A DNA stretch of 64,000 nucleotides from Nocardioides luti (GTDB taxonomy: Bacteria; Actinomycetota; Actinomycetes; Propionibacteriales; Nocardioidaceae). This document shows positions 7,232 to 15,193 of this stretch, piece after piece (position 1 is the stretch's first letter; each line of letters opens with the position of its first letter). Position numbers and translations under genes: made by a program. The notes under the pieces are model-generated. The model was not told the DNA's origin, searched no databases, and saw only the letters and a list, made by a program, of their open reading frames with translations. The stretch is from NCBI RefSeq assembly GCF_014212315.1, contig NZ_JACKXE010000001.1, positions 3,782,001-3,846,000 on the forward strand. Reading direction: 5' to 3'.

Positions 7232-8280
7232 ACGACCAGGACCCGCTGATCCCCGCACGGATCACCGACGACGAGGTCGCCCGTCTGCCCGTCCACGCCG
7301 GGCGCGCCGACCTGCTGGAGGACCTCATGGCCACGCCCGTCGTCGACCGAGTCGACCACCGCCCCACCCGCCCGCGCCGCCCGGTCTCCGCCTGGCTGGC
7401 CGTGCCCGCCGCGGCCGCCGCCATCGCCGCGATCGCCCTCGTGCCCGTCCTGCGCGGAGGCGCGGACGGCCCGACCCCCGACCGCCAGGGGCCGGCCGGC
7501 GGCAACGTCCCGTCGGCGTCGCCGTCCACCCCGACCACCGAGGCCAGCCCGGCCGCCGAGGGCGTGCGCTCGGTCCCCGGCGGTGAGTACGTCGCGCTGG
7601 ACGCGCCCGGCTGGACGGTGGAGTACGTCGCCGAGGACGGCGTCACCTTCGCCCACGACGGCCAGACCCTCGAGATCGTCAGCTACCCCGCCGACGCGCA
7701 CGCGAGCTACTACGAGGACCGCGAGCACGTCAGCGACCCGGTGCCGCAGGAGCTGCTCGGGCTGGCCTCGTCGACCTTCACCTACAGCGGCGACGACCAC
7801 GCCACGATCCGGCCGGCCGAGGGCGACCGCTTCCTCGAGGTGCGCGGCTCGGGCATGGGGCTCGCGGCCTACCGGCGGCTGCTCGGGCAGCTCGTGCAGA
7901 CCGACGCCCGCGGCTTCGCCGACGCCGTCCCGCCGGCGATCGTGACGCCGTACGACAAGGACGAGGCGATCGCCGACCTGCTCCGCGGCGTCGACGTGCC
8001 GGACGGCTTCTCGGCCGCGGACGTCCGGCTCGACGGCTTCCACGACCGCTACCAGGCGGCGGTCGCGGTCGCCGGCGCCGTCGGCTGCGCGTGGCTCGAC
8101 GTGTACGCCGGGGGAGGCGCGGCCGGCCGCCAGCAGGCGCTCGCCGCGCTCGACGGCAGCGGCGGCTGGCCGTTGGCGGACGACCTGGCCAGCGGCATGT
8201 ACGGCTCCGTCCTCCGCGACACCGCCGACCAGCTCAGGAGCGGGGCGTCCACGCAGGACCTCCGCGGGGGCCTCTGCTGA
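7228..8280 (+). CDS. sigma-coupled single-pass membrane protein, possible regulator of the sigma factor
   Basis: A 350-residue protein with a cytoplasmic N-terminus of about 52 residues (DEVARLPVHAGRADLLEDLM), one transmembrane helix at about 53-75, a Pro/Ser/Thr linker at about 85-120 and an outer domain of about 230 residues. A GGAGGGAGGA-rich ribosome site precedes the ATG, which overlaps the sigma factor stop. The topology matches an anti-sigma or a sigma-linked sensor, but the His-x3-Cys-x2-Cys zinc motif of standard anti-sigmas is absent. The N-terminal segment resembles the CU044_5270-type proteins that often follow ECF sigma genes in actinobacteria; this link is from memory. The outer domain has no fold I recognise. 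Confidence 0.8.
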   Translation: MNDQDPLIPARITDDEVARLPVHAGRADLLEDLMATPVVDRVDHRPTRPRRPVSAWLAVPAAAAAIAAIALVPVLRGGADGPTPDRQGPAGGNVPSASPSTPTTEASPAAEGVRSVPGGEYVALDAPGWTVEYVAEDGVTFAHDGQTLEIVSYPADAHASYYEDREHVSDPVPQELLGLASSTFTYSGDDHATIRPAEGDRFLEVRGSGMGLAAYRRLLGQLVQTDARGFADAVPPAIVTPYDKDEAIADLLRGVDVPDGFSAADVRLDGFHDRYQAAVAVAGAVGCAWLDVYAGGGAAGRQQALAALDGSGGWPLADDLASGMYGSVLRDTADQLRSGASTQDLRGGLC

Positions 8281-8334
8281 CCCACCCGGGTGACCGCCGT
8301 CGCGCGCCGGAAATTCGACGGGTGTGACGGTGGT

Positions 8335-8340
8335 TACCCT
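8335..8340 (+). promoter_or_regulatory. putative -10 box for the MFS gene
   Basis: TACCCT, with a TTCGAC 15 bp upstream as a weak -35. The expected transcript start near 8347 gives either a leaderless GTG start at 8350 or a leader of about 20 nt to ATG 8368. Confidence 0.45.
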
Positions 8341-8367
8341 AACGGGTGAGTGGGTACGCCCTGCGAC

Positions 8368-9846
8368 ATGGCAGTAGAAACAGGACGCATCACGACCGAC
8401 ATCCCGGCCCGGCTCGACCGGCTGCCCTGGGCGAAGTTCCACTGGATGGTCGTCGTCGGCCTCGGCACGGTCTGGATCCTCGACGGGCTCGAGGTCACGA
8501 TCGTCGGCTCGATGTCGACGGCGCTCGCCGACCCGAAGACCGGCCTCGGGATGAGCAGCTACCAGGTCGGGCTGGCCGGTGCGGTCTACGTCGCCGGGGC
8601 CTGCCTCGGGGCGCTGTTCTTCGGGCAGCTGACCGACCGGCTCGGTCGCAAGAAGCTCTTCCTCATCACGCTCGCGGTCTACACCGTCGCGACCGTGCTG
8701 ACGGCGTTCTCGATGAACGTGATGTGGTACCTCGCCGCCCGCTTCCTGACCGGCGCCGGCATCGGTGGGGAGTACGCCGCCATCAACTCCGCGATCGACG
8801 AGCTGATCCCCGCGAAGTACCGCGGCCGCGTCGACGTCGCGATCAACGGCTCCTTCTGGGTCGGTGCCGCGGGCGGTGCGATCCTCACGATCCCGCTGCT
8901 CAACCCGACCGTCATCGACCAGAGCTGGGGCTGGCGGCTGGCCTTCGGTCTCGGCGCGATCCTGGCCGTCGGCATCCTCGTCGTACGCCGGCACGTGCCC
9001 GAGAGCCCGCGCTGGCTCTTCATCCACGGCCGCGAGGACGAGGCCGAGTCGATCGTGAAGGACATCGAGCGGACCGTGAAGGACGAGACCGGGCGCGAGC
9101 TGCACGGCGTCTCGGACTCGATCACGATCCGCCAGCGCAAGACGATCAGCCTGGTCCTGATCGCCAAGACCGTGTTCACGATGTACCCCAAGCGCACCGT
9201 GCTGTGCTTCTCGCTCTTCGTGGGCCAGGCGTTCCTCTACAACGCCTTCTTCTTCACCTACGGCGACAGCCTCACGACGTTCCTCGACGTGAAGCAGACC
9301 GGGTGGTACATCGCGGTCTTCGCCCTCAGCAACTTCGCCGGGGCCCTGCTGCTCAGCCGGCTCTTCGACACCGTCGGCCGGGTCAAGATGATCACCGGCA
9401 CCTACGTGCTCTCGGGCGTGCTGCTCGGCATCACGGGCCTCTTCCTCGGCAGCGTCACCGCCGTCACGCTCACGCTCATCGGTGCGATCATCTTCTTCTT
9501 CGCCTCGGCCGGCGCCAGTGCGGCGTACCTCACCGCCAGCGAGGTCTTCCCGATGGAGACGCGGGCCCTGTGCATCGCGTTCTTCTACGCGATCGGCACC
9601 GCGGTCGGCGGCATCAGCGGCCCGCTGCTGTTCGGCAAGCTGATCGACGACGCGTCCGCCAGCGGTGACATCACCGGGCTCGCACCGGGCTACTTCCTCG
9701 GCGCCGCGCTGATGGTCGCCGGCGGCATCGTGGCGGCGTTCCTCGGCGTCAAGGCCGAGGGCCAGTCGCTCGAGAGCATCGCCGCGCCGCTGACCGCCGA
9801 GGACGCCGACGAGCCCGGCGGGCGCAAGACGCCCCAGCCGGCCTGA
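8368..9846 (+). CDS. MFS transporter, sugar/aromatic-acid porter type
   Basis: A 492-residue major facilitator with 12 predicted membrane helices. Signature loops are visible: GQLTDRLGRKK between helices 2 and 3, a central RRHVPESPRWLFIHGR like the sugar-porter PESPRWL motif, and FDTVGRVKM in the second half. The long central cytoplasmic loop (about residues 210-285) is rich in charged residues. Substrate class is uncertain: sugar, organic acid or aromatic acid. The start is ATG 8368; GTG 8350 in frame is possible. The protein ends in a hydrophilic Glu/Asp-rich tail. Confidence 0.88.
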   Translation: MAVETGRITTDIPARLDRLPWAKFHWMVVVGLGTVWILDGLEVTIVGSMSTALADPKTGLGMSSYQVGLAGAVYVAGACLGALFFGQLTDRLGRKKLFLITLAVYTVATVLTAFSMNVMWYLAARFLTGAGIGGEYAAINSAIDELIPAKYRGRVDVAINGSFWVGAAGGAILTIPLLNPTVIDQSWGWRLAFGLGAILAVGILVVRRHVPESPRWLFIHGREDEAESIVKDIERTVKDETGRELHGVSDSITIRQRKTISLVLIAKTVFTMYPKRTVLCFSLFVGQAFLYNAFFFTYGDSLTTFLDVKQTGWYIAVFALSNFAGALLLSRLFDTVGRVKMITGTYVLSGVLLGITGLFLGSVTAVTLTLIGAIIFFFASAGASAAYLTASEVFPMETRALCIAFFYAIGTAVGGISGPLLFGKLIDDASASGDITGLAPGYFLGAALMVAGGIVAAFLGVKAEGQSLESIAAPLTAEDADEPGGRKTPQPA

Positions 9847-9873
9847 CCCCCCCCCACGCAGAGGAGAGCCACC

Positions 9874-10107
9874 ATGCCGATGCCGCCCCCGTCCCCGTCG
9901 ACGGACCGTCGCGACCGCCACACCTTCCACGAGATGGGCCAGATCGTCCGGGCGCTCGAGTCGCGCGGGCCGCTCACGCCCGAGGCCCTGGGCGAGGCCC
10001 TCGGCGCGGAGTTCTGGGAGGCCGGCCGCTTCGAGCGCGCCGTCGCCCTCGCCGTCGCCGACGGGCTCGTGCAGCGCACCGACGAGGGGACGCTGGCGGC
10101 GGTCTGA
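9874..10107 (+). CDS. small conserved-looking protein, possible winged-helix fold
   Basis: A 77-residue protein preceded by GAGGAG 8 nt before the ATG. The sequence HEMGQIVRALESRGPLTPEALGEALG then RFERAVALAVADGLVQRT resembles helix-turn-helix plus wing arrangements of small DNA-binding modules, but this is a weak pattern. It follows the MFS gene by 27 bp across a run of nine C residues and may be co-transcribed. No function is recognised. Confidence 0.65.
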   Translation: MPMPPPSPSTDRRDRHTFHEMGQIVRALESRGPLTPEALGEALGAEFWEAGRFERAVALAVADGLVQRTDEGTLAAV

Positions 10108-10135
10108 ACCGCCGCCGCGCCGGCCGGTCGCCCCG

Positions 10136-10729
10136 CTAGTCGGCCGGCCGCCAGGGCTTCAGCCAGTCGGTCTCCGGCCAGCCCTCCCGGCCGGCGACCA
10201 GCTCGTACATCGTCGCGCCGTCGACCGCCTCGCGGACCAGGTCGGCGTGCCCCGCGTGCCGGGCCAGCTCCTCGATGAGGTGGAACCACACCCACCGCAC
10301 CGACCACGCGTCGATGTCGGTGGGGTTCCACGGCGCCGGTGGCACCGGCACGGGCGTGTCCAGGTCGCGCTCGGCGACCGCCGCCTGCACCTGCGCGCAG
10401 ACCTCGTCGTACGCCGCCAGCGCGGCCTTCACGGTGTCGTGGTCGTGCCAGGTCCAGCCGTCCTGGTGGGCGGCGTACTGCTCCTCCATGGTGCGGGTGT
10501 CGTCCGGGCGGCCGGGCGCCGCCAGCACCCGCTGCAGCCAACCGTCCTGGGTCTGGGTCACGTGCTTGAGCAGCGAGCCGACCGTCAGCGTGCTGGGGGC
10601 GACCGAGGCCGTGCCCGCCTGCTCGTCGGTCAGGCCGAAGATCGCGGCGCGGAAGGCGTCCTGCTGCTGGACGAGGTAGGCGGCCAGGGCGGAGCGCTCG
10701 TCGGCTACGGGCGGGGCTTGTGCGGGCAA
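10136..10729 (-). CDS. DinB/DUF664-family protein
   Basis: A 197-residue four-helix protein of the DinB/YfiT superfamily (mycothiol- or bacillithiol-dependent enzyme fold). Metal-ligand-type histidines are visible in LLKHVTQTQDGWLQRVL (about residue 58) and in HLIEELARHAGHADLVREAV (about residues 150-160). The only plausible start is TTG 10729, one base after the TGA of the upstream DinB gene, which implies coupling; no ATG or GTG lies nearby in frame. It may be a thiol S-transferase or detoxification enzyme, or uncharacterised. Confidence 0.82.
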   Translation of the reverse strand: MPAQAPPVADERSALAAYLVQQQDAFRAAIFGLTDEQAGTASVAPSTLTVGSLLKHVTQTQDGWLQRVLAAPGRPDDTRTMEEQYAAHQDGWTWHDHDTVKAALAAYDEVCAQVQAAVAERDLDTPVPVPPAPWNPTDIDAWSVRWVWFHLIEELARHAGHADLVREAVDGATMYELVAGREGWPETDWLKPWRPAD

Positions 10730-10730
10730 G

Positions 10731-11339
10731 TCAGGCGTCCTTCGGGTCGGTGGTGGGGGTGCTGGGGAAGCGGTGGGCGTACAGGTCGCGGAGCAGGCAG
10801 ATCTCCGCACCGTGGTGGATCACCTCGCGGTGGATGTGCAGGACGAGCGCGGCCATCGGCAGGTCGCCGAACGGCCCCTCGGCCGGGCCGCAGGGCCGGG
10901 CGAGCCCGTCCTCGCCGAGCGCGAGGACACCGGCGCGCCAGGTGTCGACCTCGCGGTCGAGCTGCGCGAGCGCCTCGGCGGCGGTGCCGGCGTACGCCCA
11001 CGACTCGTAGTCGGTCGCCTCGCGCCCGAAGTGCGAGGCGCTGCGCATGGCCAGCACCTCGACGGTGATGTGCGCCAGCCGCCACGCGATCGTGGTGACC
11101 GGTGCCGGGTCGGGGTCGTCGGGAGCATCGTCCCTCTCGAAGGCGCCGACGCCGATCGGGGCCGGCGAGGTGCTGGTCCCGCGGGGCCGGATGCTCCAGG
11201 CGCCGTCGGCCGGCTCCCAGAGGTACTCGTCGTCGGTGAGGCCCTCGAGGCGGGGTCGCAGCGCGTGCTCCCAGTGGAAGGTGAGCTGGTCGAGGAGGAG
11301 CTCGTTCCAGCCCGGTGTGGCGGTGGGGTTCGTCGTCAT
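10731..11339 (-). CDS. DinB family protein
   Basis: A 202-residue DinB-like protein. The fold signatures are WNELLLDQLTFHWEHALRPRLEGLTDDEYLWEP at the N-terminus (cited in shortened form: LLLDQLTFHWEHALRPRLEG), IAWRLAHITVEV with a ligand His in the middle, and HIHREVIHHGAEICLLRDLY at the C-terminus supplying further His ligands. It is first in a two-gene unit with the DUF664 protein and is divergent from the WYL regulator, with a palindrome between them. A CAGACT -10-like box lies 6 nt before the ATG. Regulation by the divergent WYL protein is inferred. Confidence 0.86.
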   Translation of the reverse strand: MTTNPTATPGWNELLLDQLTFHWEHALRPRLEGLTDDEYLWEPADGAWSIRPRGTSTSPAPIGVGAFERDDAPDDPDPAPVTTIAWRLAHITVEVLAMRSASHFGREATDYESWAYAGTAAEALAQLDREVDTWRAGVLALGEDGLARPCGPAEGPFGDLPMAALVLHIHREVIHHGAEICLLRDLYAHRFPSTPTTDPKDA

Positions 11340-11345
11340 GCCACC

Positions 11346-11351
11346 AGTCTG
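11346..11351 (-). promoter_or_regulatory. putative -10 box for the DinB operon
   Basis: CAGACT on the minus strand ends 6 nt before the ATG at 11339. It lies 11 bp from the GGACAG-CTGTCC palindrome, so a bound regulator could block it. Confidence 0.4.
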
Positions 11352-11362
11352 CGGATCAACTA

Positions 11363-11377
11363 GGACAGGTTCTGTCC
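11363..11377. promoter_or_regulatory. palindromic operator between DinB genes and WYL regulator
   Basis: GGACAG-GTT-CTGTCC is a perfect 6+3+6 inverted repeat, extended by CTA and CTAG flanks. It sits in the middle of the 61-bp divergent intergenic region, the expected place for a binding site of the WYL regulator controlling itself and the DinB genes. Binding is inferred. Confidence 0.6.
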
Positions 11378-11400
11378 GCTAGGTGTGGCACCGTGGGCCC

Positions 11401-12357
11401 ATGGACCAGGGGACCGGGACCACCGAGCGGGTGCTGCAGCTGCTCGCAATGCTGCAGCGGCGACCCGTGTGGACGGGGACCGAGCTGGCCGAGCGGCTGG
11501 GCGTGACGACGCGGAGCATCCGGCGCGACGTGGAGCGGCTGCGGGCGCTGGGCTACCCCGTGAACGCCACGCAGGGCTCGGGCGGGGGCTACCAGCTCGG
11601 GGCCGGCCGGGCGCTGCCGCCGCTGCTGCTCGACGACGAGGAGGCGATTGCCACGGCCGTCGCCCTGCGGCTCGCGGCGGGCGGCACGGTGGCCGGCGCG
11701 AGCGAGGCGGCGGTGCGGACGCTGGCGAAGCTCGACCAGGTGCTGCCCGCGCGGCTGCGCGGCGAGATCCGCGCGATCCACGACGCGATCGTGACGCTCG
11801 ACGGTGGCCGCGTGGAGGTCGACGCCGATGCGCTGCTGGGGCTGGCCCGGGCGTGCCGGGACACCGTGCGCGTGGAGTTCGGCTACGTCGCGCTCCGGGG
11901 CGAGCGCACCGAGCGCCGGGTCGAGCCCTACCAGCTCGTCGCCACCGGACGGCGGTGGTACCTCCTCGCCTACGACCTCGAGCGCGACGACTGGAGGTCG
12001 TTCCGGCTGGACCGGATGAGCGAGGTCCGGGCCGGCACCTGGCGCTTCACCCGCCGCGAGAGCCCCGACCCGGCGGAGTACGTCCAGCGAGCGGTCACCG
12101 TGGCGGCGTACCCCCACCAGGCGCGGGTGCTGGTCCACGCGCCCGCCGCCGAGGTGCGCGAGCGGACCACGGTCGGCAGCGCGACGGTCGAGGAGGTCGA
12201 CGAGCGGACCTGCCTGCTGCTGGCCGGCTCCGCGAGCCTCTACTCCCTGGCGCTGCACGTCGGGATGCTCGGCTGGGACTTCGAGGTGCAGGAGCCGCCG
12301 GAGCTCCGCGAGGCCGTCGCGGAGCTCGCCGGACGTTTCGCCCGCGCCGTACCCTGA
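11401..12357 (+). CDS. YafY-type transcriptional regulator, HTH plus WYL domain
   Basis: A 318-residue regulator with an N-terminal winged helix (LAERLGVTTRSIRRDVERLR, about residues 27-46), a middle linker DDEEAIATAVALRLAAGG, and a WYL ligand-sensing domain at about 140-220 ending in RWYLLAYDLERDDWRSFRLD. The C-terminal WCX extension follows. Such proteins commonly regulate a neighbouring gene in response to a small ligand or single-stranded nucleic acid. The divergent DinB operon and the shared palindrome at 11363 make that operon the likely target. Upstream in-frame ATG 11383 is less likely because it lies against the operator. Confidence 0.92.
   Translation: MDQGTGTTERVLQLLAMLQRRPVWTGTELAERLGVTTRSIRRDVERLRALGYPVNATQGSGGGYQLGAGRALPPLLLDDEEAIATAVALRLAAGGTVAGASEAAVRTLAKLDQVLPARLRGEIRAIHDAIVTLDGGRVEVDADALLGLARACRDTVRVEFGYVALRGERTERRVEPYQLVATGRRWYLLAYDLERDDWRSFRLDRMSEVRAGTWRFTRRESPDPAEYVQRAVTVAAYPHQARVLVHAPAAEVRERTTVGSATVEEVDERTCLLLAGSASLYSLALHVGMLGWDFEVQEPPELREAVAELAGRFARAVP
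12350..12355 (+). promoter_or_regulatory. putative -10 box, leaderless membrane protein gene
   Basis: TACCCT lies 6 nt before the ATG at 12362 and overlaps the last codons of the WYL regulator gene, so the next gene could be transcribed alone. Confidence 0.45.
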
Positions 12358-12361
12358 GGCC

Positions 12362-13135
12362 ATGGGATACGTGCTGCTGCTCCTCCTGGTCGCGATCGGC
12401 GTCGCGGTGTTCGTGTCGTCGCGCAACGGCAAGCAGCGGGAGCTGGAGCGGCGCACGGCCGAGCTCGAGCCGGTCAAGAAGTTCGCCTTCGAGGACATCA
12501 CCGCGCTCGGCGTGGAGCTCCAGTCGCTCGACGGCGAGCTGGCCGGCCACGACCTCGACGCGGGCGCGAACGCCGACTACCAGCGGGCCCTGGACGCCTA
12601 CGAGGCCGCGAAGACCGCCGGTGACGCCATCGCCCGCCCGGAGGACCTCAAGCACGTCACCGAGATCCTGGAGGACGGCCGCTACGCCATCGCCTGCGTG
12701 CGGGCCCGGGTCGCCCACGAGCCGCTGCCGACGCGTCGGCCGCCGTGCTTCTTCGACCCGCGGCACGGGCTCTCGGTCGAGGACGTGCCCTACGCGCCGC
12801 CCGGTGGCGCCACCCGCGACGTCCCGGCCTGTGCGCTGGACGCCGAGCGGGTCCGCGCGGGTGCCGACCCCGACATCCGCAAGGTGATGGTCGGCGCCCA
12901 GCGGGTGCCCTACTGGCAGGGCGGGCCGGCGTACGCGCCGTACGCCAGCGGCTACTTCGGCCGCTTCGGCGTCATGGACATGATGTTCATGGGGATGATG
13001 TTCGGCGGCCTGGGCGGCTTCGACGCGCTCGGCGACGGCATCGGAGCCCTGGGCGACGGCATCGGCGACGGGCTCGGCTCGATCGGCGACGGTGTCGGCG
13101 ACATGTTCGACGGGTTCGACGGCTTCGACTTCTGA
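12362..13135 (+). CDS. membrane-anchored protein with Met-rich and Gly/Asp-rich tail
   Basis: A 257-residue protein of unknown function. An N-terminal membrane helix (residues 3-20, VLLLLLVAIGVAVFV) is followed by a charged, probably helical region (about 24-125). A proline-rich middle holds two Cys (about residues 132 and 155). The end is unusual: a methionine cluster MDMMFMGMMFGG at about 202-213, then repeats of the type GDGIG, GDGIG, GDGLG, GDGVG and FDGFDGFDF closing the protein. The tail is acidic and glycine-rich and could bind divalent metal or stay disordered. No family is recognised. Confidence 0.75.
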   Translation: MGYVLLLLLVAIGVAVFVSSRNGKQRELERRTAELEPVKKFAFEDITALGVELQSLDGELAGHDLDAGANADYQRALDAYEAAKTAGDAIARPEDLKHVTEILEDGRYAIACVRARVAHEPLPTRRPPCFFDPRHGLSVEDVPYAPPGGATRDVPACALDAERVRAGADPDIRKVMVGAQRVPYWQGGPAYAPYASGYFGRFGVMDMMFMGMMFGGLGGFDALGDGIGALGDGIGDGLGSIGDGVGDMFDGFDGFDF

Positions 13136-13172
13136 GGGTGGTGGGCGCCAGCCCCCGCCCCCGCGAGCACGC

Positions 13173-13207
13173 ACGGCCCGCCACCCCCAGCCGGGGTGGC
13201 GGGCCGT
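13173..13207. terminator. bidirectional hairpin terminator
   Basis: A perfect 15-bp stem (ACGGCCCGCCACCCC and its inverse) with a 5-nt loop, between two convergent genes. It has no T-tract, as usual for high-GC actinobacteria. Confidence 0.85.
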
Positions 13208-13236
13208 CGTCGTTCGCCGCTCGCGACGGCGACGTC

Positions 13237-15126
13237 TCAGTCGCGGACCAGCTGGGCCGCCTGGAGGAACACCACGCGGCCGTTGACCGAGTCGCTGTCG
13301 ACCGTGTCGGGGTCGCTGGCGGCGTAGTCACCGGTGACGGTGATCGTGTAGGTGCCGGCCCGGACGCCCTTGACCAGGACGTGCGCGATGCCGCTCGTGT
13401 AGAGCACGTCGGTCGTCGTGACGCCGACCTGCTTGCCGGCGGCGTCGGTGACTGTCGCGGTGAAGCCGGCGAGGTTGGCCGCCGTGCCGGGGGTCGGGTA
13501 GACGAGAGCGACCTTGAGGGCGTCGGTGCCGCGCTTCACGCGGACGCGGTGCGTGGCGGTGTACGAGCCACCGACCGTGGCGGCGGGGGCGTCCTCCTGC
13601 CAGAGGTCCGCGCGGGTGACCGCCCAGGCGTCCTGGCCGAGCACGCGGCGGTCGGCCTTCCGCGACCGGGTCGTGAGCGCCGTACGCCACGAGTCGCGGC
13701 GCACCAGCGCGACGGCCTTGTCGAGGTTGACGTGGCCGTAGCCGACCTGCCAGCCCGTCAGGGCCCCGGATCCGGAGCGCACGGGGGAGGCGGTCGCCGT
13801 CAGCGCGTCCTGGACCTGGCGCACCCCCAGCTTCCGGTTCGCCTGGAGGAGTACGGCGGCGGCCCCGGCGATGTGCGGGGCGGCCATCGAGGTGCCGGAC
13901 GCGGTGGCGTTCTCGCCCGGGCCGCACGGCCCGATCACGCTGCCGGTGCTGTCACAGGTCGACGAGATGTCGGCGCCGGGGGCCATCAGGTCGGGCTGGG
14001 TGTTGCCGACCCGGTCGCCCAGCAGGACCGTGTGGCCGCCGGCGCCGATCGGGACGGCGCGGCCGTTGTCGACCTCGAGGCCGTTGGAGGAGAAGTCGGC
14101 GCGCTCGCGCTTCAGCGAGCCCGCGGCCACCGAGACGACCCAGGGCGCCTGGTTGAAGGGGCTGACGCTGGCCTCGCCGTTCGCGGAGCCGGAGTTGCCG
14201 GCGGCGAAGACCACGACCACGCCCTTGTCGGCCACGGCCTTCGTGGCGACGTTGACCGGGTCGCGCGGGTCGAACTGGCGGAAGCTGTTGCCCCACGAGT
14301 TGTTGATGACGTCGATGCCGAGCAGCTTCGGCTGGTCGAGGATGTAGTCGAAGCCGGTGACCACGGCCGTCGTGGTGATGACCGCGCCGATCGAGAAGCA
14401 GGCGAGCTCGGCGTCGGGGGCCACGCCGAGGTGGTCGGGGCTCGTGGTGCCGTCGGCGGCGATGATGCCGGCGACGTGGGTGCCGTGCCCGCTGCCCAGG
14501 TCGGTGTTGTTGTAGGGGCCCTGGTCGATCGGGACGACCAGCGTCGGGTCGGTGCCCTGGTTGGCGTACTCCGGGCTGTAGAGCGTGATGTTGTGCTTCA
14601 CGTGGTCGGCCAGGTCCGGGTGGGTCCCGTCGCAGCCGGAGTCGATGACCCCGACGGTGGTGCCCTTGCCGGTGAGGCCCTGGGCCCGCAGCCCCTTCGC
14701 CGCACCGAGGGTGGAGGACATGGCGTCGGAGGACGCGGTGTCGGTGTACTGCAGGACCTCGTCGGGGTACACGTCGGTCCCGATGCCCTGCGTCACGGCG
14801 CTCGCGATCTGGGCGACGGAGCCCTGGACCAGCGCGAGCGGGAGGCGGTGCATCGGCTGCACCGTCAGGCCGAGCGCCTCGAGGCGGTCGACCTGCGCGG
14901 CCGTGGGAACGGCGTCGAGCTCGACGATCCCCCGGCCGGTCGGGGTGCCGGACGACAGGAGGCGGTCGAGCCCCGGGCGCGTGGCACGGAGGACGTCGAG
15001 CGAGCTGCCCGACGCGGCGACGGTGCCGGCGGCGGTGGCCGGGCCGGCGGTGGTGATGCCGGCCGTCGAGAGCACGGCTGCCGCGGCGCAGGTGAGCGCG
15101 AGGAGCCGGGTGCGGAGGTGCGACAT
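13237..15126 (-). CDS. secreted S8 family serine peptidase (subtilase)
   Basis: A 629-residue secreted subtilisin-like protease. It has a signal peptide (MSHLRTRLLALTCAAAAVLS), a propeptide-like segment to about residue 120, then the catalytic domain with Asp162 (GVIDSGCDG), His214 (GHGTHVAG) and Ser413 (GTSMAAPHIAG). The oxyanion Asn region INNSWGN lies near residue 280. After the catalytic domain (about residue 490 on) comes a beta-sandwich tail of about 140 residues, similar to P- or pre-peptidase C-terminal domains. It would degrade extracellular protein. A GGACCTCCTCC-like leader precedes the ATG rather than a close -10 box. It is convergent with the Gly/Asp-rich protein gene. Confidence 0.95.
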   Translation of the reverse strand: MSHLRTRLLALTCAAAAVLSTAGITTAGPATAAGTVAASGSSLDVLRATRPGLDRLLSSGTPTGRGIVELDAVPTAAQVDRLEALGLTVQPMHRLPLALVQGSVAQIASAVTQGIGTDVYPDEVLQYTDTASSDAMSSTLGAAKGLRAQGLTGKGTTVGVIDSGCDGTHPDLADHVKHNITLYSPEYANQGTDPTLVVPIDQGPYNNTDLGSGHGTHVAGIIAADGTTSPDHLGVAPDAELACFSIGAVITTTAVVTGFDYILDQPKLLGIDVINNSWGNSFRQFDPRDPVNVATKAVADKGVVVVFAAGNSGSANGEASVSPFNQAPWVVSVAAGSLKRERADFSSNGLEVDNGRAVPIGAGGHTVLLGDRVGNTQPDLMAPGADISSTCDSTGSVIGPCGPGENATASGTSMAAPHIAGAAAVLLQANRKLGVRQVQDALTATASPVRSGSGALTGWQVGYGHVNLDKAVALVRRDSWRTALTTRSRKADRRVLGQDAWAVTRADLWQEDAPAATVGGSYTATHRVRVKRGTDALKVALVYPTPGTAANLAGFTATVTDAAGKQVGVTTTDVLYTSGIAHVLVKGVRAGTYTITVTGDYAASDPDTVDSDSVNGRVVFLQAAQLVRD

Positions 15127-15181
15127 GGAGGAGGTCCCTTCGGAGGTCGTGACCTGACAACGCCGGGCCGCCCGCGCGGGT

Positions 15182-15187
15182 TACGTT
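15182..15187 (+). promoter_or_regulatory. putative -10 box, leaderless GH114-like gene
   Basis: TACGTT lies 6 nt before the ATG at 15194. Confidence 0.45.
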
Positions 15188-15193
15188 CTCCCC

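Noticed and set aside
9847..9855. Run of nine C residues as a phase-variation site
   Set aside because: It lies between genes, between the MFS stop and the next ribosome site, so slippage would not shift a reading frame; an effect on expression cannot be shown.
6727..9930. 1067-codon open frame on the minus strand across the sigma, membrane protein and MFS genes
   Set aside because: It is an antisense shadow of well-supported genes in high-GC DNA, with low-complexity Arg/Gly/Asp composition and no domain.
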